NCBI GenBank assembly: GCA_018646605.1
Contig: JABGUL010000006.1
Location: 1 to 64,000, forward strand
DNA from: Flavobacteriaceae bacterium
GTDB taxonomy: Bacteria > Bacteroidota > Bacteroidia > Flavobacteriales > Flavobacteriaceae
Direction: 5' to 3'
Length of the DNA: 64,000 nucleotides
A program made the translations under genes and the position numbers. Position 1 is the first letter of the stretch; each line of letters starts with the position of its first letter. The notes below the pieces were generated by a model, which ran no database searches, was not told the origin of the DNA, and was given only the letters and a program-made list of their open reading frames with translations. This document shows, piece by piece, positions 54,116 through 64,000 of this stretch.

Positions 54116-54457
54116 ATGTTTAAATTTTCAACTCTTTTTTCTGTTAAGCCAAATGAAAACCTAATAAATTCTTCAGAATTTTTACCCGCTGCTAATTCAA
54201 ATAATGGTTTAATAATAGATGTTAGGAGATTAAAAGACTTTAAAATGGGTCACTTGAATAAATCTATTCATATTGATTTTAAAAAAAAATCAACTTTTAA
54301 AAATTACTTTGCCAAAATCAACAAAAATCAAGCCCTTTACATCTACTGTAATTCTGGTTCTACAAGTCAAAGTGCCCTAAAACTATTGACTAATATGGGT
54401 TTTCTATCTGTTTATAAATTGAAAGGGGGGTATTCTAATTGGAGTTCATGCGTTTAA
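54116..54457 (+). CDS. Single-domain rhodanese (sulfurtransferase-like)
   Basis: The protein has 113 residues with no signal peptide. The rhodanese fold shows IIDVRRLKDFKMGHLNKSIHID and the active loop YIYCNSGSTSQSAL, with Cys 78 as the sulfur carrier, then the GGYSNW closing motif. It can accept and pass sulfane sulfur in the cytosol. It stands alone, 113 bases after the YceI gene, but is preceded by a Crp/Fnr-type palindrome equal to that of the persulfide dioxygenase operon, so it probably belongs to the same regulon. Confidence 0.9.
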   Translation: MFKFSTLFSVKPNENLINSSEFLPAANSNNGLIIDVRRLKDFKMGHLNKSIHIDFKKKSTFKNYFAKINKNQALYIYCNSGSTSQSALKLLTNMGFLSVYKLKGGYSNWSSCV

Positions 54458-54516
54458 TAATCTAACCCATTAAAAACTTCTTATAATTCAATTTTACGTG
54501 CCTATTCTAGATTAAC

Positions 54517-55803
54517 TCACTCCTTAATATCCAAAAGATTACTTTCTTCCTTAGCATTTTCAGGAAGCTCAAGCTGTTCTACATTTTTGAGTTTAGACTG
54601 CATAATTCGTGTTCGTGTTCCTACTAAATTTTCGATCTCGTTATTGGCTTCGTTTAATTTTTTCTGTGCTTTTTCCAAGACACCTCCAAAAGTGTTAAAC
54701 TCCTTTTTAACAGAGGCCAGAACATTCCAAACTTCGCTGCTACGCTTTTGAATTGCTAGGGTTTTAAAGCCCATCTGCAAGCTATTAAGCATCGCAGCCA
54801 ATGTGGTGGGACCTGTCACTACAATTTTATATTCTCTTTGTAAAAAGGCAATCATATCAGGTTGGCGAACTACCTCCGCAAACAAACCTTCAATGGGGAG
54901 AAACATAATTCCAAAATCTGTAGTATGGGGAGGGTCTATGTATTTTGTAGAAATATCTTTCGCAAACTTTTTCACTGCTTGCAAAAGTGCTTTCATAGAG
55001 ATTTCCACAGCAATAGGATCTCCGGCCTCGTATGCCGTTTGGAGTCGTACGTAATCTTCTTGAGGAAATTTAGCATCAATTGGAAGATAGACAGAACCGT
55101 CATTGTTGTCTTTTCCTGGGAGTTTAATAGCAAATTCAACAATGGCATCAGACCCCTTCTTTGTTTTTACATTGGTTTCGTATTGCTCTCTGGACATGAT
55201 TTCTTCTAAAATGTTTCCTAATTGAATCTCGCCTAAAACTCCACGTGTTTTAACATTAGAAAGTACTTTTTTCAAATCTCCCACCCCTGAGGCGATGGTT
55301 TGCATTTCACCTAATCCCTTTTGGACTACCAAAAGTTGTTGTGTTACCATTTCAAAAGATTTTCCTAACCGCTCTTCTAAAGTCTTATGTAATTTTTCAT
55401 CTACTGTTTCTCTCATGCGCTCTAATCTCAACTCGGTGGTCTTGATCATTTCGTCTTGCTTGATTTTCATCTCATCAAATTTCTGCTTTTGAAGTGCATT
55501 AAAGCTTTCTACATTTTTTGTAAAACTTGCTTCAAAATCTTTTAATGTAGTACGCAACTCTTCACGATCGTCTTTAGCTTTTTTGATAAGTGTTTCATTC
55601 AACCGCTCTATGGATTGAGTTAGCTCGTTTCGGTTTTCTTTCAGATTTTTTGAAAGTTCCTCTCTGTTTAACAAAAACTCTTTTTGAAGTTGTGCTCTAA
55701 AAATGTCTTCTAAATTTGAAATGTTAGAGGTGCTTTTCCTAAAAAAAAGCAACAAAATTCCCAAAACACTGAGGACTGATAAAACAATTGAAATATATTC
55801 CAT
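54517..55803 (-). CDS. rmuC: RmuC-family DNA recombination protein
   Basis: The protein has 428 residues: an N-terminal membrane anchor (about 2-20), a long coiled coil (about 30-165, with many NREEL/KENRNEL-type heptads) and the RmuC nuclease-like core, including TRGVLGEIQLGNILEEIM, YLPIDAKFPQEDY and GIMFLPIEGLFAEV. RmuC limits recombination at inverted repeats in E. coli. It lies downstream of the protease/RimK fusion gene on the same strand, with a 109-base gap. Confidence 0.92.
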   Translation of the reverse strand: MEYISIVLSVLSVLGILLLFFRKSTSNISNLEDIFRAQLQKEFLLNREELSKNLKENRNELTQSIERLNETLIKKAKDDREELRTTLKDFEASFTKNVESFNALQKQKFDEMKIKQDEMIKTTELRLERMRETVDEKLHKTLEERLGKSFEMVTQQLLVVQKGLGEMQTIASGVGDLKKVLSNVKTRGVLGEIQLGNILEEIMSREQYETNVKTKKGSDAIVEFAIKLPGKDNNDGSVYLPIDAKFPQEDYVRLQTAYEAGDPIAVEISMKALLQAVKKFAKDISTKYIDPPHTTDFGIMFLPIEGLFAEVVRQPDMIAFLQREYKIVVTGPTTLAAMLNSLQMGFKTLAIQKRSSEVWNVLASVKKEFNTFGGVLEKAQKKLNEANNEIENLVGTRTRIMQSKLKNVEQLELPENAKEESNLLDIKE

Positions 55804-55912
55804 AAGTTTTTAATGAAAGTTAAAAATAAGGAAACTCTGCAGATTTAACCCCTATTAACACAATTGATCTTTTCTTGAAATTATTCCTTCCTTAACTGAG
55901 CGTTTTTTTGGA

Positions 55913-57298
55913 TCATTTTGAAGATCTATTATATTTCAACTTCTTTTCAATTGCAATAATCATTTCACTGGCTATATCTTTTCCTGTCGCTGCTTCAATT
56001 CCTTCAAGCCCCGGGGAAGAATTTACTTCAAGCAGTAAAGGACCTTTATTTGATCTAATAATGTCAACCCCAGCCACTGCTAAATTAAGAATTCTAGAAG
56101 CTTTTATAGCCAATCGTCTTTCCTCTGCTGTAATTTTTACTTTCTTGGCAGAACCTCCCATATGAATATTGGAACGGAATTCGCCTTTAGAAGCTGTTCT
56201 CTCTATTGCAGCTACCACTTTGCCTTTTACTACAAAACATCGTAAATCTTTTCCTGCTGCTTCTTTAACAAATTCTTGAACTAAGATATTCGCTTGCAAA
56301 CTTTTAAATGCATTAATTACACTCTCTGCTGCCTTATCTGTTTCAGCCAAAACCACCCCTTTACCTTGAGCGCTTTGTAATAACTTAATAACTAAAGGAG
56401 CTCCACCTACCATTGAAATTAAATCCTTGGTGTCCAAAGGTGATTTTGCAAAACCAGTAATGGGAATATGAATATCATTTGCAGAAAAAAGCTGACTGGA
56501 AAATAATTTATCTCTAGATTCTGAAATAGAAGTATCCGAATTTAAACAATACGTTCCTGTCGATATAAATTGTCTCAATAAAGCACAGCCATAAAAAGTC
56601 ATACTCGGTCGAATACGGGGAATTATTGCATCTAAGTCATCTAAAATCGCACCTCCCCTATAACGTACTTCTGGCGTATTTGTATCCAATCGCATATAAC
56701 ATTGCTGTATATTATAAAATTGCATTTCGTGCCCTCGAGCAAGACCTGCTTCCATTAATCGTTTGTTGCTATACAAGTTTTTATCTGATGCTAATAAACC
56801 AATTTTTAATCCCGATTTATCATGTACTAAATAGCTGTACATGGATTCAATTTTATCTTCAAGGATTTCTCCCATTAAATAACGTTCTGAAGGATCAACC
56901 AAAAAGCGCTTGTTCATTGCCTCTCTTCCTAACAACATTCTAAAATCCATCCCGTCTCGATTGGCAAGGGTCAGTTCTATGTCGTAAGTAGAATCACCTA
57001 TGGTAATGGGCGCTATGATTACATAACGTTTTTCAGAAACTCCAGTAGAACTTTTTATTGTTCGCGTAGATAAAATAGGAGATTGGCATTGAATGGAGAT
57101 GCTTAAATTATCTTTGATGGGATTGATTTCAAAAGAGACCCATTCGGCTCTCCCTTTTTTAAAACGTTTTATATTCGCTGCTTGAATAGATGATGTTTTA
57201 GCACCAGAATCAATTCTCGCTTTAATAGCAGGGATGTTTAACGTTTTAAAGCTACACCACTCTTCACCTCCAATTACTTGCATTTTAGAATGACCCAT
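55913..57298 (-). CDS. Fusion of an aspartic-protease-like (RimB/DUF785) domain and RimK ATP-grasp ligase
   Basis: The protein has 461 residues (start 57298; ATG 57283 is possible). Residues about 5-140 form a retropepsin-like domain with ARIDSGAKTSSI and DFRMLLGREAM. Residues about 160-455 are a RimK-type ATP-grasp, with APLVIKLLQSAQGKGVVLA, VQEFVKEAAGKDLRCFVV, ERTASKGEFRSNIHMGGSA and LLEVNSSPGLEGIEAATGKD. RimK adds glutamates to a protein such as S6. The fused protease-like domain suggests coupled removal or processing. Bacteroidetes commonly carry such fusions, so the substrate need not be S6. Confidence 0.9.
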   Translation of the reverse strand: MGHSKMQVIGGEEWCSFKTLNIPAIKARIDSGAKTSSIQAANIKRFKKGRAEWVSFEINPIKDNLSISIQCQSPILSTRTIKSSTGVSEKRYVIIAPITIGDSTYDIELTLANRDGMDFRMLLGREAMNKRFLVDPSERYLMGEILEDKIESMYSYLVHDKSGLKIGLLASDKNLYSNKRLMEAGLARGHEMQFYNIQQCYMRLDTNTPEVRYRGGAILDDLDAIIPRIRPSMTFYGCALLRQFISTGTYCLNSDTSISESRDKLFSSQLFSANDIHIPITGFAKSPLDTKDLISMVGGAPLVIKLLQSAQGKGVVLAETDKAAESVINAFKSLQANILVQEFVKEAAGKDLRCFVVKGKVVAAIERTASKGEFRSNIHMGGSAKKVKITAEERRLAIKASRILNLAVAGVDIIRSNKGPLLLEVNSSPGLEGIEAATGKDIASEMIIAIEKKLKYNRSSK

Positions 57299-57414
57299 GA
57301 TTAATAAATTAGATACTGCTAGATTACAAAATCTAATCCAAAAATGACTTTTATAATGCTATTTTATAAGATACTATTGATAGCCATTGTATCTTTAGTC
57401 TTTGAATTTTGAAA

Positions 57415-59652
57415 ATGCTTAAAAAAATAAAGCTGCTTAGCTTTCTTCTTTTGTTTGTCATTCCAACCTTAAGCAATGCTCAAGAAAGATTTGAACCGAA
57501 AAAAACAAATGAAGAACAAATTACTATAGACGGTGTCTTGAGTCCAGACGAATGGAAAGACGCCATACCCGTAGCTATTGATTTTGAAGTTAATCCTGCC
57601 AATAATTTACCTGCTAAAGTAAATTCTACAGGATATATAACCTATACTAACACCCATTTATTTATTGCTTTTCACGCTTTTGATGATCCAAAAAACATAC
57701 GTGCCTCTGTTCGCTCTAGAGATGATTTCGGTATGCTCAATGATGATTTTGTTATTGTGCGTTTTGACACCTATGCCGATGGGAGAAACAATTATCTTTT
57801 GGCTGCAAATCCATTTGGAAGTCAATTTGATGTTCGTGCTATAAATGCACTAACAGATGAGGATCGCTATGACGGTAGCTTTAATCTTGACTTTGAAACG
57901 GCAGGATCTATAGTAGAAGATGGATATCAAATAGAATTTAAAATTCCATTTTCTTCCCTTCCTTTTCCAAATGGAACAGACCAGCTATGGAATTTCAATT
58001 TTTTTAGAAAATATTATCGTGATGGAAATGAAATAGAATTAAGAAGTCAGCCATTTGATAGAAATGATCCTTGCCAAGTTTGCCAAACGACAGATCAACT
58101 GGTACTTAAAGACATCACGATTGAAAAAAGACTGGAGCTATTGCCCTATGTTTCGGGTAGTGTAAGCGGAGCCCGACCCACTAGAAATGGTAGTATTGAC
58201 TTTGATAAATTTAAACCCAATGCTGGCCTAGGCCTCAATCTAGACCTAAATAAAAACAGTACTCTTGAAGTTACTTTTAATCCAGACTTTTCTCAAGTGG
58301 AAGCTGATGTAACTCAAATTGATATAAACTCATCTTATGCATTGGAATATCCTGAACGTAGGCCGTTTTTCAATAGAGGAACAGATGTGGTGAATTTTAC
58401 AGATGGTGCGTTTTATTCAAGATCAATCAACAATCCGTTAATTTCAACCAAACTTTTAAGCCAAGCAAAAAAATCAAGAATATATTTTCTAACAGCTTTA
58501 GATCAAGATTCACCCTATCAAATTGCAGGAGAAGACCGTTCCTATTTTGGCCAAGGAGGACAATCCTATGTGAATGTTTTCAGATATCAACGTTTAGTAA
58601 ATAAAAATGCACGGCTGGGAATGGTAACCACAAATAGATATTATAGTGACGGAGGTTATGGCAATCTGATAGGAACAGACGGTTGGTTTTTATTCAATAA
58701 AAATTGGCGTCTTACCTATGAATTGTTAGGTAACTTTAACAAAGAGCCAAATGCAGATTGGATTGATAGTGAAGATCAAAATCAAGGTAAAACCGTAAAA
58801 TTAGATCAAGAACGTTTTAATGGAAGTGCCTTTTACCTTCAATTATATAGAAATACTGAACACTGGAAAACCTATCTCTACCTGAGAAATATATCCCCTG
58901 AATATCAAGCCAATGTTGGGTTTGTGGTAAAAAACAACAGACGCTGGGCTACTATTTTTCATGAATATCAAAATTTTATAAATAAAAAAGGGCTTCAGTT
59001 TTTTAGTATTGGAACCAAAGCAGACATCAACTATACCTTTGACAACAATTTAAAAAATGTAAGTCTAGATGGTATTATTAACATAAAAACTTCGTTAAAT
59101 ACCACCATAAACTACACTTATGATTGGGACATTTTTAAAAATTACCTCAACAGAAATTATAACTTTTTGGGGAAAAGTGAATTAAATCTTCAAAGTAGTC
59201 CTAACGAAGTTTTCAATCTAACCTTACGCATGACCTTTGGTAAAGATTTGGCTTATAATGAAGCAATTCCAGAAGTGGGAAGAGAGTTTACTTTTTTTGC
59301 CATGCCGATGTTTCAATTGGGGAATAAACTAAACCTATCACCTTCCATAAGATATGCTCGATTACGAGACCTGGAAACCAATCAAGACTATTTTAACGGC
59401 TCAATATCGCGTTTTTCAATTCGGTACCAATTTAATAACTTTTTGAATATCCGATTGATTTCTGAATACAATGCCTTTACAGATCGTTTTTTTGTACAAC
59501 CTCTATTACAATGGAATCCTAATCCCTCCACCGTTTTTTATATTGGAGGAAATCAGAATTCTCTTGATGATTTTAATGATGAATTTTACTCCCCTTTTCG
59601 GGTAGATCAAACACAATTTTTCTTAAAATTCCAATATCTTATCGGCCTGTAA
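57415..59652 (+). CDS. CBM9-like/DUF5916 outer-membrane protein
   Basis: I choose ATG 57415 (745 residues, MLKKIKLLSFLLLFVIPTLSNAQ signal); a TTG six bases upstream adds two residues. Residues about 35-230 form a CBM9-like beta domain (ITIDGVLSPDEWKDAIPVAI, FDDPKNIRASVRSRDDF), and the rest is a DUF5916-type barrel with the PERRPFFNRGTDVVNF signature and a C-terminal strand ending KFQYLIGL. It is an outer-membrane protein of unknown ligand. TATCTTTA at 57390-57397 may be a -7 box. It converges on the propeller gene with a seven-base gap. Confidence 0.88.
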   Translation: MLKKIKLLSFLLLFVIPTLSNAQERFEPKKTNEEQITIDGVLSPDEWKDAIPVAIDFEVNPANNLPAKVNSTGYITYTNTHLFIAFHAFDDPKNIRASVRSRDDFGMLNDDFVIVRFDTYADGRNNYLLAANPFGSQFDVRAINALTDEDRYDGSFNLDFETAGSIVEDGYQIEFKIPFSSLPFPNGTDQLWNFNFFRKYYRDGNEIELRSQPFDRNDPCQVCQTTDQLVLKDITIEKRLELLPYVSGSVSGARPTRNGSIDFDKFKPNAGLGLNLDLNKNSTLEVTFNPDFSQVEADVTQIDINSSYALEYPERRPFFNRGTDVVNFTDGAFYSRSINNPLISTKLLSQAKKSRIYFLTALDQDSPYQIAGEDRSYFGQGGQSYVNVFRYQRLVNKNARLGMVTTNRYYSDGGYGNLIGTDGWFLFNKNWRLTYELLGNFNKEPNADWIDSEDQNQGKTVKLDQERFNGSAFYLQLYRNTEHWKTYLYLRNISPEYQANVGFVVKNNRRWATIFHEYQNFINKKGLQFFSIGTKADINYTFDNNLKNVSLDGIINIKTSLNTTINYTYDWDIFKNYLNRNYNFLGKSELNLQSSPNEVFNLTLRMTFGKDLAYNEAIPEVGREFTFFAMPMFQLGNKLNLSPSIRYARLRDLETNQDYFNGSISRFSIRYQFNNFLNIRLISEYNAFTDRFFVQPLLQWNPNPSTVFYIGGNQNSLDDFNDEFYSPFRVDQTQFFLKFQYLIGL

Positions 59653-59659
59653 ACTCTTC

Positions 59660-62600
59660 TTATTCTGTTTCTGGAATAAGTAAAGCAGGGATTTCCATCG
59701 TTTGATATAATGTTTCAAATGCTTTAAAATCAACTTCTATAATTGCGTTCAATTCATTTTCATTCACTTCCCACTGTGCCATTAAATCTTGAAAACGCTC
59801 TTTTGCACCCCTAGTAACTTTGGGATCATCTGAATCAACAAAGCCTTTGAGATACATCCATTCTGCATTTAACTTATTATTAAAATTAATTACATCCTGA
59901 AACGTCTTTTGCTGTGGCTGAATCAATTTCACTTCCCATGTTTTTAGCTTTTCATTTATGGCAGTTGCCTTTTCTGAAACTGAAGCATAGTTTGTTTTTC
60001 CGTTAAGTATTTTTATGTAATGTTCTAACTGCGATTGGATATTTCGCATACGTGTCACTGAGTTGTGAATGGTTCCCAAAGCATTGTCTATTTCAACCAA
60101 AAGCTTTTGCTGTTCATCAAAATCAGCTTGGGAAGCACTTATATTTGGATTTGGCAAAACGGTTAACGTTGTTTCTTTCTGCTCCTTTCCATAAGTCAAA
60201 CGAGCAATATACTCTCCTGGACCCACTCTACTTCCGTCAAAACTTCCGTAAACAAATACTTTATCTACAGCGGCTACTGGAGCTCTTCTAAAATCCCAAT
60301 GCACTCTATTGAATCCTTCTTTTTTAGGCAAAATCAATTCGGGTCTGGGTCCGCCAGGCCAAGATCCCGCTTTAGTTGGTTTTTTAGAAGTATAGCTACG
60401 AATTACTTTATTGGCCTCTAAAATTTCTAAAGTAACTTGAATGGAATCTAATTCATTTGGAAGGTAATAATCTAAATACATTCCTGAAACTGGATTGGTA
60501 CCTTGTGTACTTTCTTTAGGAGTTTTTCCAGAGGACAAACGGTATGCTGTTTTAGGAGATGCCAAATGCAGACCCTTTACATTGGTCTGCTCTTGTAAAC
60601 TACTTAAATCATCTAAAATCCAAAACGAACGACCAGCTGTTGCTGCAATCATATCATTATCTTGAATAAATAAATCATTGATTGGAACAACAGGTAAGTT
60701 CCCTTGAAATGACTTCCAATGTTGGCCATCATCATAGGAAATATAAAATCCTGTTTCAGTTCCGGCATATAAAAGACCAGGTACTTTCTTGTCAGCTCTC
60801 ACTACGCGAACAAATGTATGGGCCCCTTCAATTCCTTCAGTGATCAAACTCCAACTTTCACCAAAATCTTCTGTTTTAAAAATATACGGTTTTAGATCCA
60901 TCAATTTATAACGCATTACCGCTATATAAGCTTTTGCAGGATTGTGAGGAGAAACTTCAATACTATTTATGATCCCTTCTCCTATATTTTTTGGAGTTAC
61001 ATTTTTCCAATTTTTTCCTCCATCTTGTGTAAGGTGAACCAATCCGTCATCACTCCCTGCCCATAGAACTGAGGGGTCAAAAGGAGATGCTGAAAGACTC
61101 ATCAAAGTATTATAATTTTCTCCACCTGCAGCTTCGTTAGTAAAAGGAACTCCTCCTGCTACTTGCTGTGCTTTGTTATTTCGTGTTAAGTCTGGACTGA
61201 TAACCTCCCAATCAATTCCTCCATTCTGGGTTTTAAAAACTACATTCCCTGCGTGATAGATAGTTTTAGAATCGCTAGGTGCACTAATAATTGGGGCATT
61301 CCAATTAAAACGATATTTAAAATCTATGGGTGCATTTCCTAAAGCCAATTCAGGGTACTCTTTAATTTCTTTAGAAGTGGCTGTTTTTCGTTGCCAACGT
61401 TCAATAATTCCCTGATAACAACCTCCATAAATATGTTCTGGATTTTTAGGATCAAACGCTAAAAAAGCACTTTCGCATCCTGATACAGAGTACCAGTCTT
61501 TCCAGTCGATACCTTGTTTGTTTGTTCTACTTTTTATTCCAATAGCTGAATTATCCTGTTGCCCCCCATAGACATGGTAAGGCACTTGCTCATCAGCAAT
61601 GACTCTATAAAATTGAGCAGTAGGTTGATTTTGTTGTGTACTCCAACTTTTTCCTCCATTTGTTGAGACATTTGCCCCTCCATCATTTGAATTAATCATG
61701 ATTTGATTATTCTTTGGGTGTATCCACAGATGATGGTTATCCCCATGAGGAGTAGACATATTTTGAAATGTTTTTCCCTTATCAATTGATTTCAAGGCAG
61801 GTGCGTTCAATACATAAACAATATTTTCATTCTGAGGATCAGCAAAAATTTCCATATAATACCACGAACGAGCAACCGTTACTCTTTCTTTATTTACCTG
61901 CTTCCACTCTATTCCTCCATTATCAGATCTATAAACTCCAGAGGCTTCACCCTTAGCTTCAAGATTAATATATACCAAATTGGAATTCGCTCTAGAAACA
62001 GAAATGCCTGCTTTTCCAATTACATCGGGCAAGCCTTTATCAAGTTTATTCCATGTAGAACCCGCATCCGTTGATTTATAAAATCCAGAATTTGGCCCTC
62101 CTGATTTCATTTGCCATGGAGAACGAGAATGTTCCCAAAGGGCTGCATATAAAATCCTAGGGTTATTCATATCCATACTTAGAGAGGCTGCACCCACAGT
62201 TTCATTTATATAAAGTACTTTCTTCCAGGTTTTTCCGCCGTCAAGCGTGCGGTAGATTCCTCGATCACTACTTGCTCCATATTGGGCTCCTTGCACAGCT
62301 ACATAAATAATGTCTGGCTGGGTAGGGTGAATTTGAATATTGGCTATGTGCCTAGAATTGTCTAATCCTATGTGTTTCCATGTAGCTCCTGCATCTTCAG
62401 ATTTATATACACCATCACCCATAGAAGACATCACTCCTCTTGCAGCGTGTTCTCCCATTCCAACGATTACTATATTTGGATCACTTTCTGAAACAGCGAT
62501 TGCCCCTACAGTTCCTGTTTTAAAAAAACCATCTGAAATATTTTTCCAATGAATTCCATTATCTTCTGTTTTCCATACACCACCACCAGTGCTTCCCATA

Positions 62601-62800
62601 TAAAAAGTAGAAGGTGCATTGGCAACTCCTGTTGAGGTGACACTTCTTCCACCGCGAAAAGGCCCTATATTTCTCCAGTTCAAATTATTGTAAACTAAAG
62701 AAGGGGTTTCTGATTTTTTTGAGACTTTCTTTTTCTTCTGACCAAAAGAAAAAGAAGAGCTTAACGCTAATACGATCAGGAAATTTAATGCTGTTTTCAT
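59660..62800 (-). CDS. Large exported BNR/VPS10-like beta-propeller protein
   Basis: The protein has 1046 residues with a signal peptide ([21 protein letters not shown]). BNR/Asp-box repeats recur along it, for example [77 protein letters not shown] and [12 protein letters not shown]. These form two sortilin/VPS10-like propellers, and a C-terminal Ig-like and helical part follows from about residue 780. Such proteins are often labelled glycosyl hydrolase without proof; no catalytic motif is evident. A peptide- or glycan-binding role is only inference. Confidence 0.88.
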   Translation of the reverse strand: MKTALNFLIVLALSSSFSFGQKKKKVSKKSETPSLVYNNLNWRNIGPFRGGRSVTSTGVANAPSTFYMGSTGGGVWKTEDNGIHWKNISDGFFKTGTVGAIAVSESDPNIVIVGMGEHAARGVMSSMGDGVYKSEDAGATWKHIGLDNSRHIANIQIHPTQPDIIYVAVQGAQYGASSDRGIYRTLDGGKTWKKVLYINETVGAASLSMDMNNPRILYAALWEHSRSPWQMKSGGPNSGFYKSTDAGSTWNKLDKGLPDVIGKAGISVSRANSNLVYINLEAKGEASGVYRSDNGGIEWKQVNKERVTVARSWYYMEIFADPQNENIVYVLNAPALKSIDKGKTFQNMSTPHGDNHHLWIHPKNNQIMINSNDGGANVSTNGGKSWSTQQNQPTAQFYRVIADEQVPYHVYGGQQDNSAIGIKSRTNKQGIDWKDWYSVSGCESAFLAFDPKNPEHIYGGCYQGIIERWQRKTATSKEIKEYPELALGNAPIDFKYRFNWNAPIISAPSDSKTIYHAGNVVFKTQNGGIDWEVISPDLTRNNKAQQVAGGVPFTNEAAGGENYNTLMSLSASPFDPSVLWAGSDDGLVHLTQDGGKNWKNVTPKNIGEGIINSIEVSPHNPAKAYIAVMRYKLMDLKPYIFKTEDFGESWSLITEGIEGAHTFVRVVRADKKVPGLLYAGTETGFYISYDDGQHWKSFQGNLPVVPINDLFIQDNDMIAATAGRSFWILDDLSSLQEQTNVKGLHLASPKTAYRLSSGKTPKESTQGTNPVSGMYLDYYLPNELDSIQVTLEILEANKVIRSYTSKKPTKAGSWPGGPRPELILPKKEGFNRVHWDFRRAPVAAVDKVFVYGSFDGSRVGPGEYIARLTYGKEQKETTLTVLPNPNISASQADFDEQQKLLVEIDNALGTIHNSVTRMRNIQSQLEHYIKILNGKTNYASVSEKATAINEKLKTWEVKLIQPQQKTFQDVINFNNKLNAEWMYLKGFVDSDDPKVTRGAKERFQDLMAQWEVNENELNAIIEVDFKAFETLYQTMEIPALLIPETE

Positions 62801-62902
62801 ATATAAATTGTGCTATAGTTAGTTATTTCAACGCTTATTTAATACTCCAAATTAATAAAAATAAAGGAAGTAGAAAACAGTTCTCTTTTTAAGAATTTAG
62901 GT

Positions 62903-63712
62903 TTATTTCTCAATCTTCAACTGAATCAATCGAGCAAACTGAGATTTTAATTGTTCAGAGGTAAGTATAAAGTTATTTGTATTAACAATTTTTACAGCTT
63001 CAACTTGCGCCCCTTTTATGGGAATATCATATTTGACGAGATTGAAAGATTCCCAACCATTTTTCTTGAAATCAGAGACTGTATAAAAAAATTGTTTTCC
63101 TCTAAAATTATACCCTGTCAATGCTAATAAGTCTAACTCTCTATTATAATCCGCAGCTGTTATTAGGGACTCAACATCTAAAACTGCAAGGGGAGTTAAT
63201 CTATAATTTCCTTCTGTTTTGGGAAACATGAAAATTTCGGATTTTTGTGATTTTCTATTCTTTGAAAATAATAATAGTGAGTCTCCATACACTGTGAGTG
63301 CTTCTGCATCATAAGGATGAAAGGCTCTTTCTTTAAAATTCTTCTGTTTTTTATATTTAATTCTAATGGATCCTTTCGAATCTAAAGTGGTACTAAGAAT
63401 ATAAATTTTAAGCTCTTTTCTATTTCCAAGATTATTTCCCGTATCAGCAATGTAATAATGCTGGTCATCTGCTGCAATATCTTCCCAATCTTTACTTTTT
63501 AAATCATAAAAGCGAACACTTTTAACGATCTCTCCCTTCGGATTAAAAACATATACTTTCGCCTTATCTCCTGAATCATTGTGAGTAATGTAATTATCAC
63601 CGTAAAATTCTAATCCAGAGGTTTCCTCAATTTCTTTAGGTAAATCAAGGGTGGTAATTGTTACTTGAGAATAACAAAATAAAGGAAAAAGTAAAATAAA
63701 TAAATGACGCAT
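62903..63712 (-). CDS. Exported propeller-like protein, unknown function
   Basis: The protein has 269 residues with a signal peptide MRHLFILLFPLFCYSQ. The sequence (KEIEETSGLEFYGDNYITHNDSGDKAKVYVFNPKGEIVKS, KDWEDIAADDQHYYIADTGNNLGNRKELKIYI, YDAEALTVYGDSLLLFSKNR) is a repeated beta-strand pattern that looks like a small propeller, such as the esterase-like or SdiA-regulated types. No catalytic residues are evident. The gene lies 102 bases before the large propeller gene on the same strand. Confidence 0.75.
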   Translation of the reverse strand: MRHLFILLFPLFCYSQVTITTLDLPKEIEETSGLEFYGDNYITHNDSGDKAKVYVFNPKGEIVKSVRFYDLKSKDWEDIAADDQHYYIADTGNNLGNRKELKIYILSTTLDSKGSIRIKYKKQKNFKERAFHPYDAEALTVYGDSLLLFSKNRKSQKSEIFMFPKTEGNYRLTPLAVLDVESLITAADYNRELDLLALTGYNFRGKQFFYTVSDFKKNGWESFNLVKYDIPIKGAQVEAVKIVNTNNFILTSEQLKSQFARLIQLKIEK

Positions 63713-63869
63713 GTTTGTAATTATAGTGGGTATTCGTTTTATTCAAAGGGGATTATTGAGCAATATAATAGGGTATCCTTTTTTAAATTTTTAATACCTT
63801 CGTTTATCTCTCAACCCTACCCGAAATTAACACTTTATTTTCGTTTTATTAAAACACTAAAATTAGTCT

Positions 63870-64000
63870 ATGAAAGTATTTCAAAAATTTGCAATTTTAA
63901 TTATTGCCTTTAGCTTTTTTGGCTGTAAAAATAAAATTTCAAAACAGAGTTTCTTAGCCCTTGGGGATAGTTATACCATTGGAGAAAGTGTAGAAGAAGA
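63870..64000 (+). CDS. SGNH-hydrolase lipoprotein (3' part outside window)
   Basis: The open frame starts at ATG 63870 and runs off the right edge, giving MKVFQKFAILIIAFSFFGC, a lipoprotein signal with lipobox Cys 19. It is followed by FLALGDSYTIGESVEE, whose GDSYT is block I of the SGNH/GDSL esterase fold with the catalytic serine. TACCTTCG at 63795-63802 is a one-mismatch -7 element. Only 43 codons are visible. Confidence 0.8.
   Translation, partial: MKVFQKFAILIIAFSFFGCKNKISKQSFLALGDSYTIGESVEE

Noticed and set aside
54458-54514. TAATCTA ... TAGATTA inverted repeat between the rhodanese and rmuC genes as a terminator
   Set aside because: Arms are only seven bases, AT-rich and 43 bases apart, with no T run, so a stable hairpin is unlikely.
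57323-57336. AGATT-ACAA-AATCT palindrome upstream of the RimK fusion gene
   Set aside because: Five-base AT-rich arms occur often by chance here, and no -33/-7 pair is aligned with it.

Overview
The window is a chromosomal segment of a low-GC marine-type Bacteroidetes, most likely a member of the Flavobacteriaceae. The evidence is the gldKLMN gliding/type IX secretion operon, Bacteroidetes-style promoters (-33 TTTG, -7 TAnnTTTG), a class II HMG-CoA reductase next to a GHMP kinase (mevalonate route), a flavobacterial LptE/SecG/GroESL gene order, and abundant short signal peptides ending in AQ. Coding density is high. I see no rRNA, CRISPR, insertion sequence, prophage or integrative element.

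Layout. 1-4484 (minus strand): gldK-gldL-gldM-gldN, with gldN running off the left edge. 4609-8222 (minus): an arginase-fold protein with a damaged metal site, overlapping topA. 8383-13258 (plus): a sulfur module made of a Crp/Fnr regulator with clustered cysteines, a SulP transporter, an MBL-fold persulfide dioxygenase with two rhodanese domains, and a two-gene YeeE/YedE sulfur permease. 13375-19800 (plus): miaB, a sigma-54 activator without a receiver domain, lptE, a lysine-rich hypothetical, secG, groES and groEL, closed by a strong bidirectional terminator. 19863-22924 (minus): a three-gene metal locus (HYC_CC_PP-type protein, TonB-dependent receptor, HMA-domain protein). 23057-30562 (plus): a GAF protein, purH, and the rod-shape cluster mreBCD-mrdA-rodA. 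30570-33805 (minus): an OppC-type permease and a C-terminal processing protease. 33904-38149 (plus): surE, a small membrane protein, lpxB and a frameshifted comEC. 38127-42388 (minus): a thioredoxin-fold protein, a POT peptide transporter and a DPP IV-like peptidase. 42480-44703 (plus): mevalonate genes. 44843-52530 (minus): an envelope cluster (PpiD-like, CNNM/CBS, small membrane protein, LptC, TPR protein, outer-membrane protein, CoaX). 52629-54457 (plus): tRNA-Phe, a His-rich membrane protein, a YceI protein and a rhodanese. 54517-57298 (minus): rmuC and a protease-like/RimK fusion. 57415-64000: a DUF5916-type barrel, a large BNR/VPS10 propeller protein, a secreted hypothetical, and the start of an SGNH-hydrolase lipoprotein.

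The most interesting signal links two distant places. A perfect TGTAAC-N4-GTTACA palindrome lies about 40 bases before the predicted transcription starts of both the sulfur operon (9014-9029) and the stand-alone rhodanese (54041-54060). This suggests one sulfane-sulfur regulon controlled by the cysteine-rich Crp/Fnr protein encoded at 8383-9003. Other notable points are comEC split at an A10 run, an 8-bp tandem repeat against the gldL start codon, a SulP gene with no ATG start, a metal locus in which all three proteins carry a CC pair, and a sigma-54-like promoter with TGACA/TGTCA repeats before groESL.
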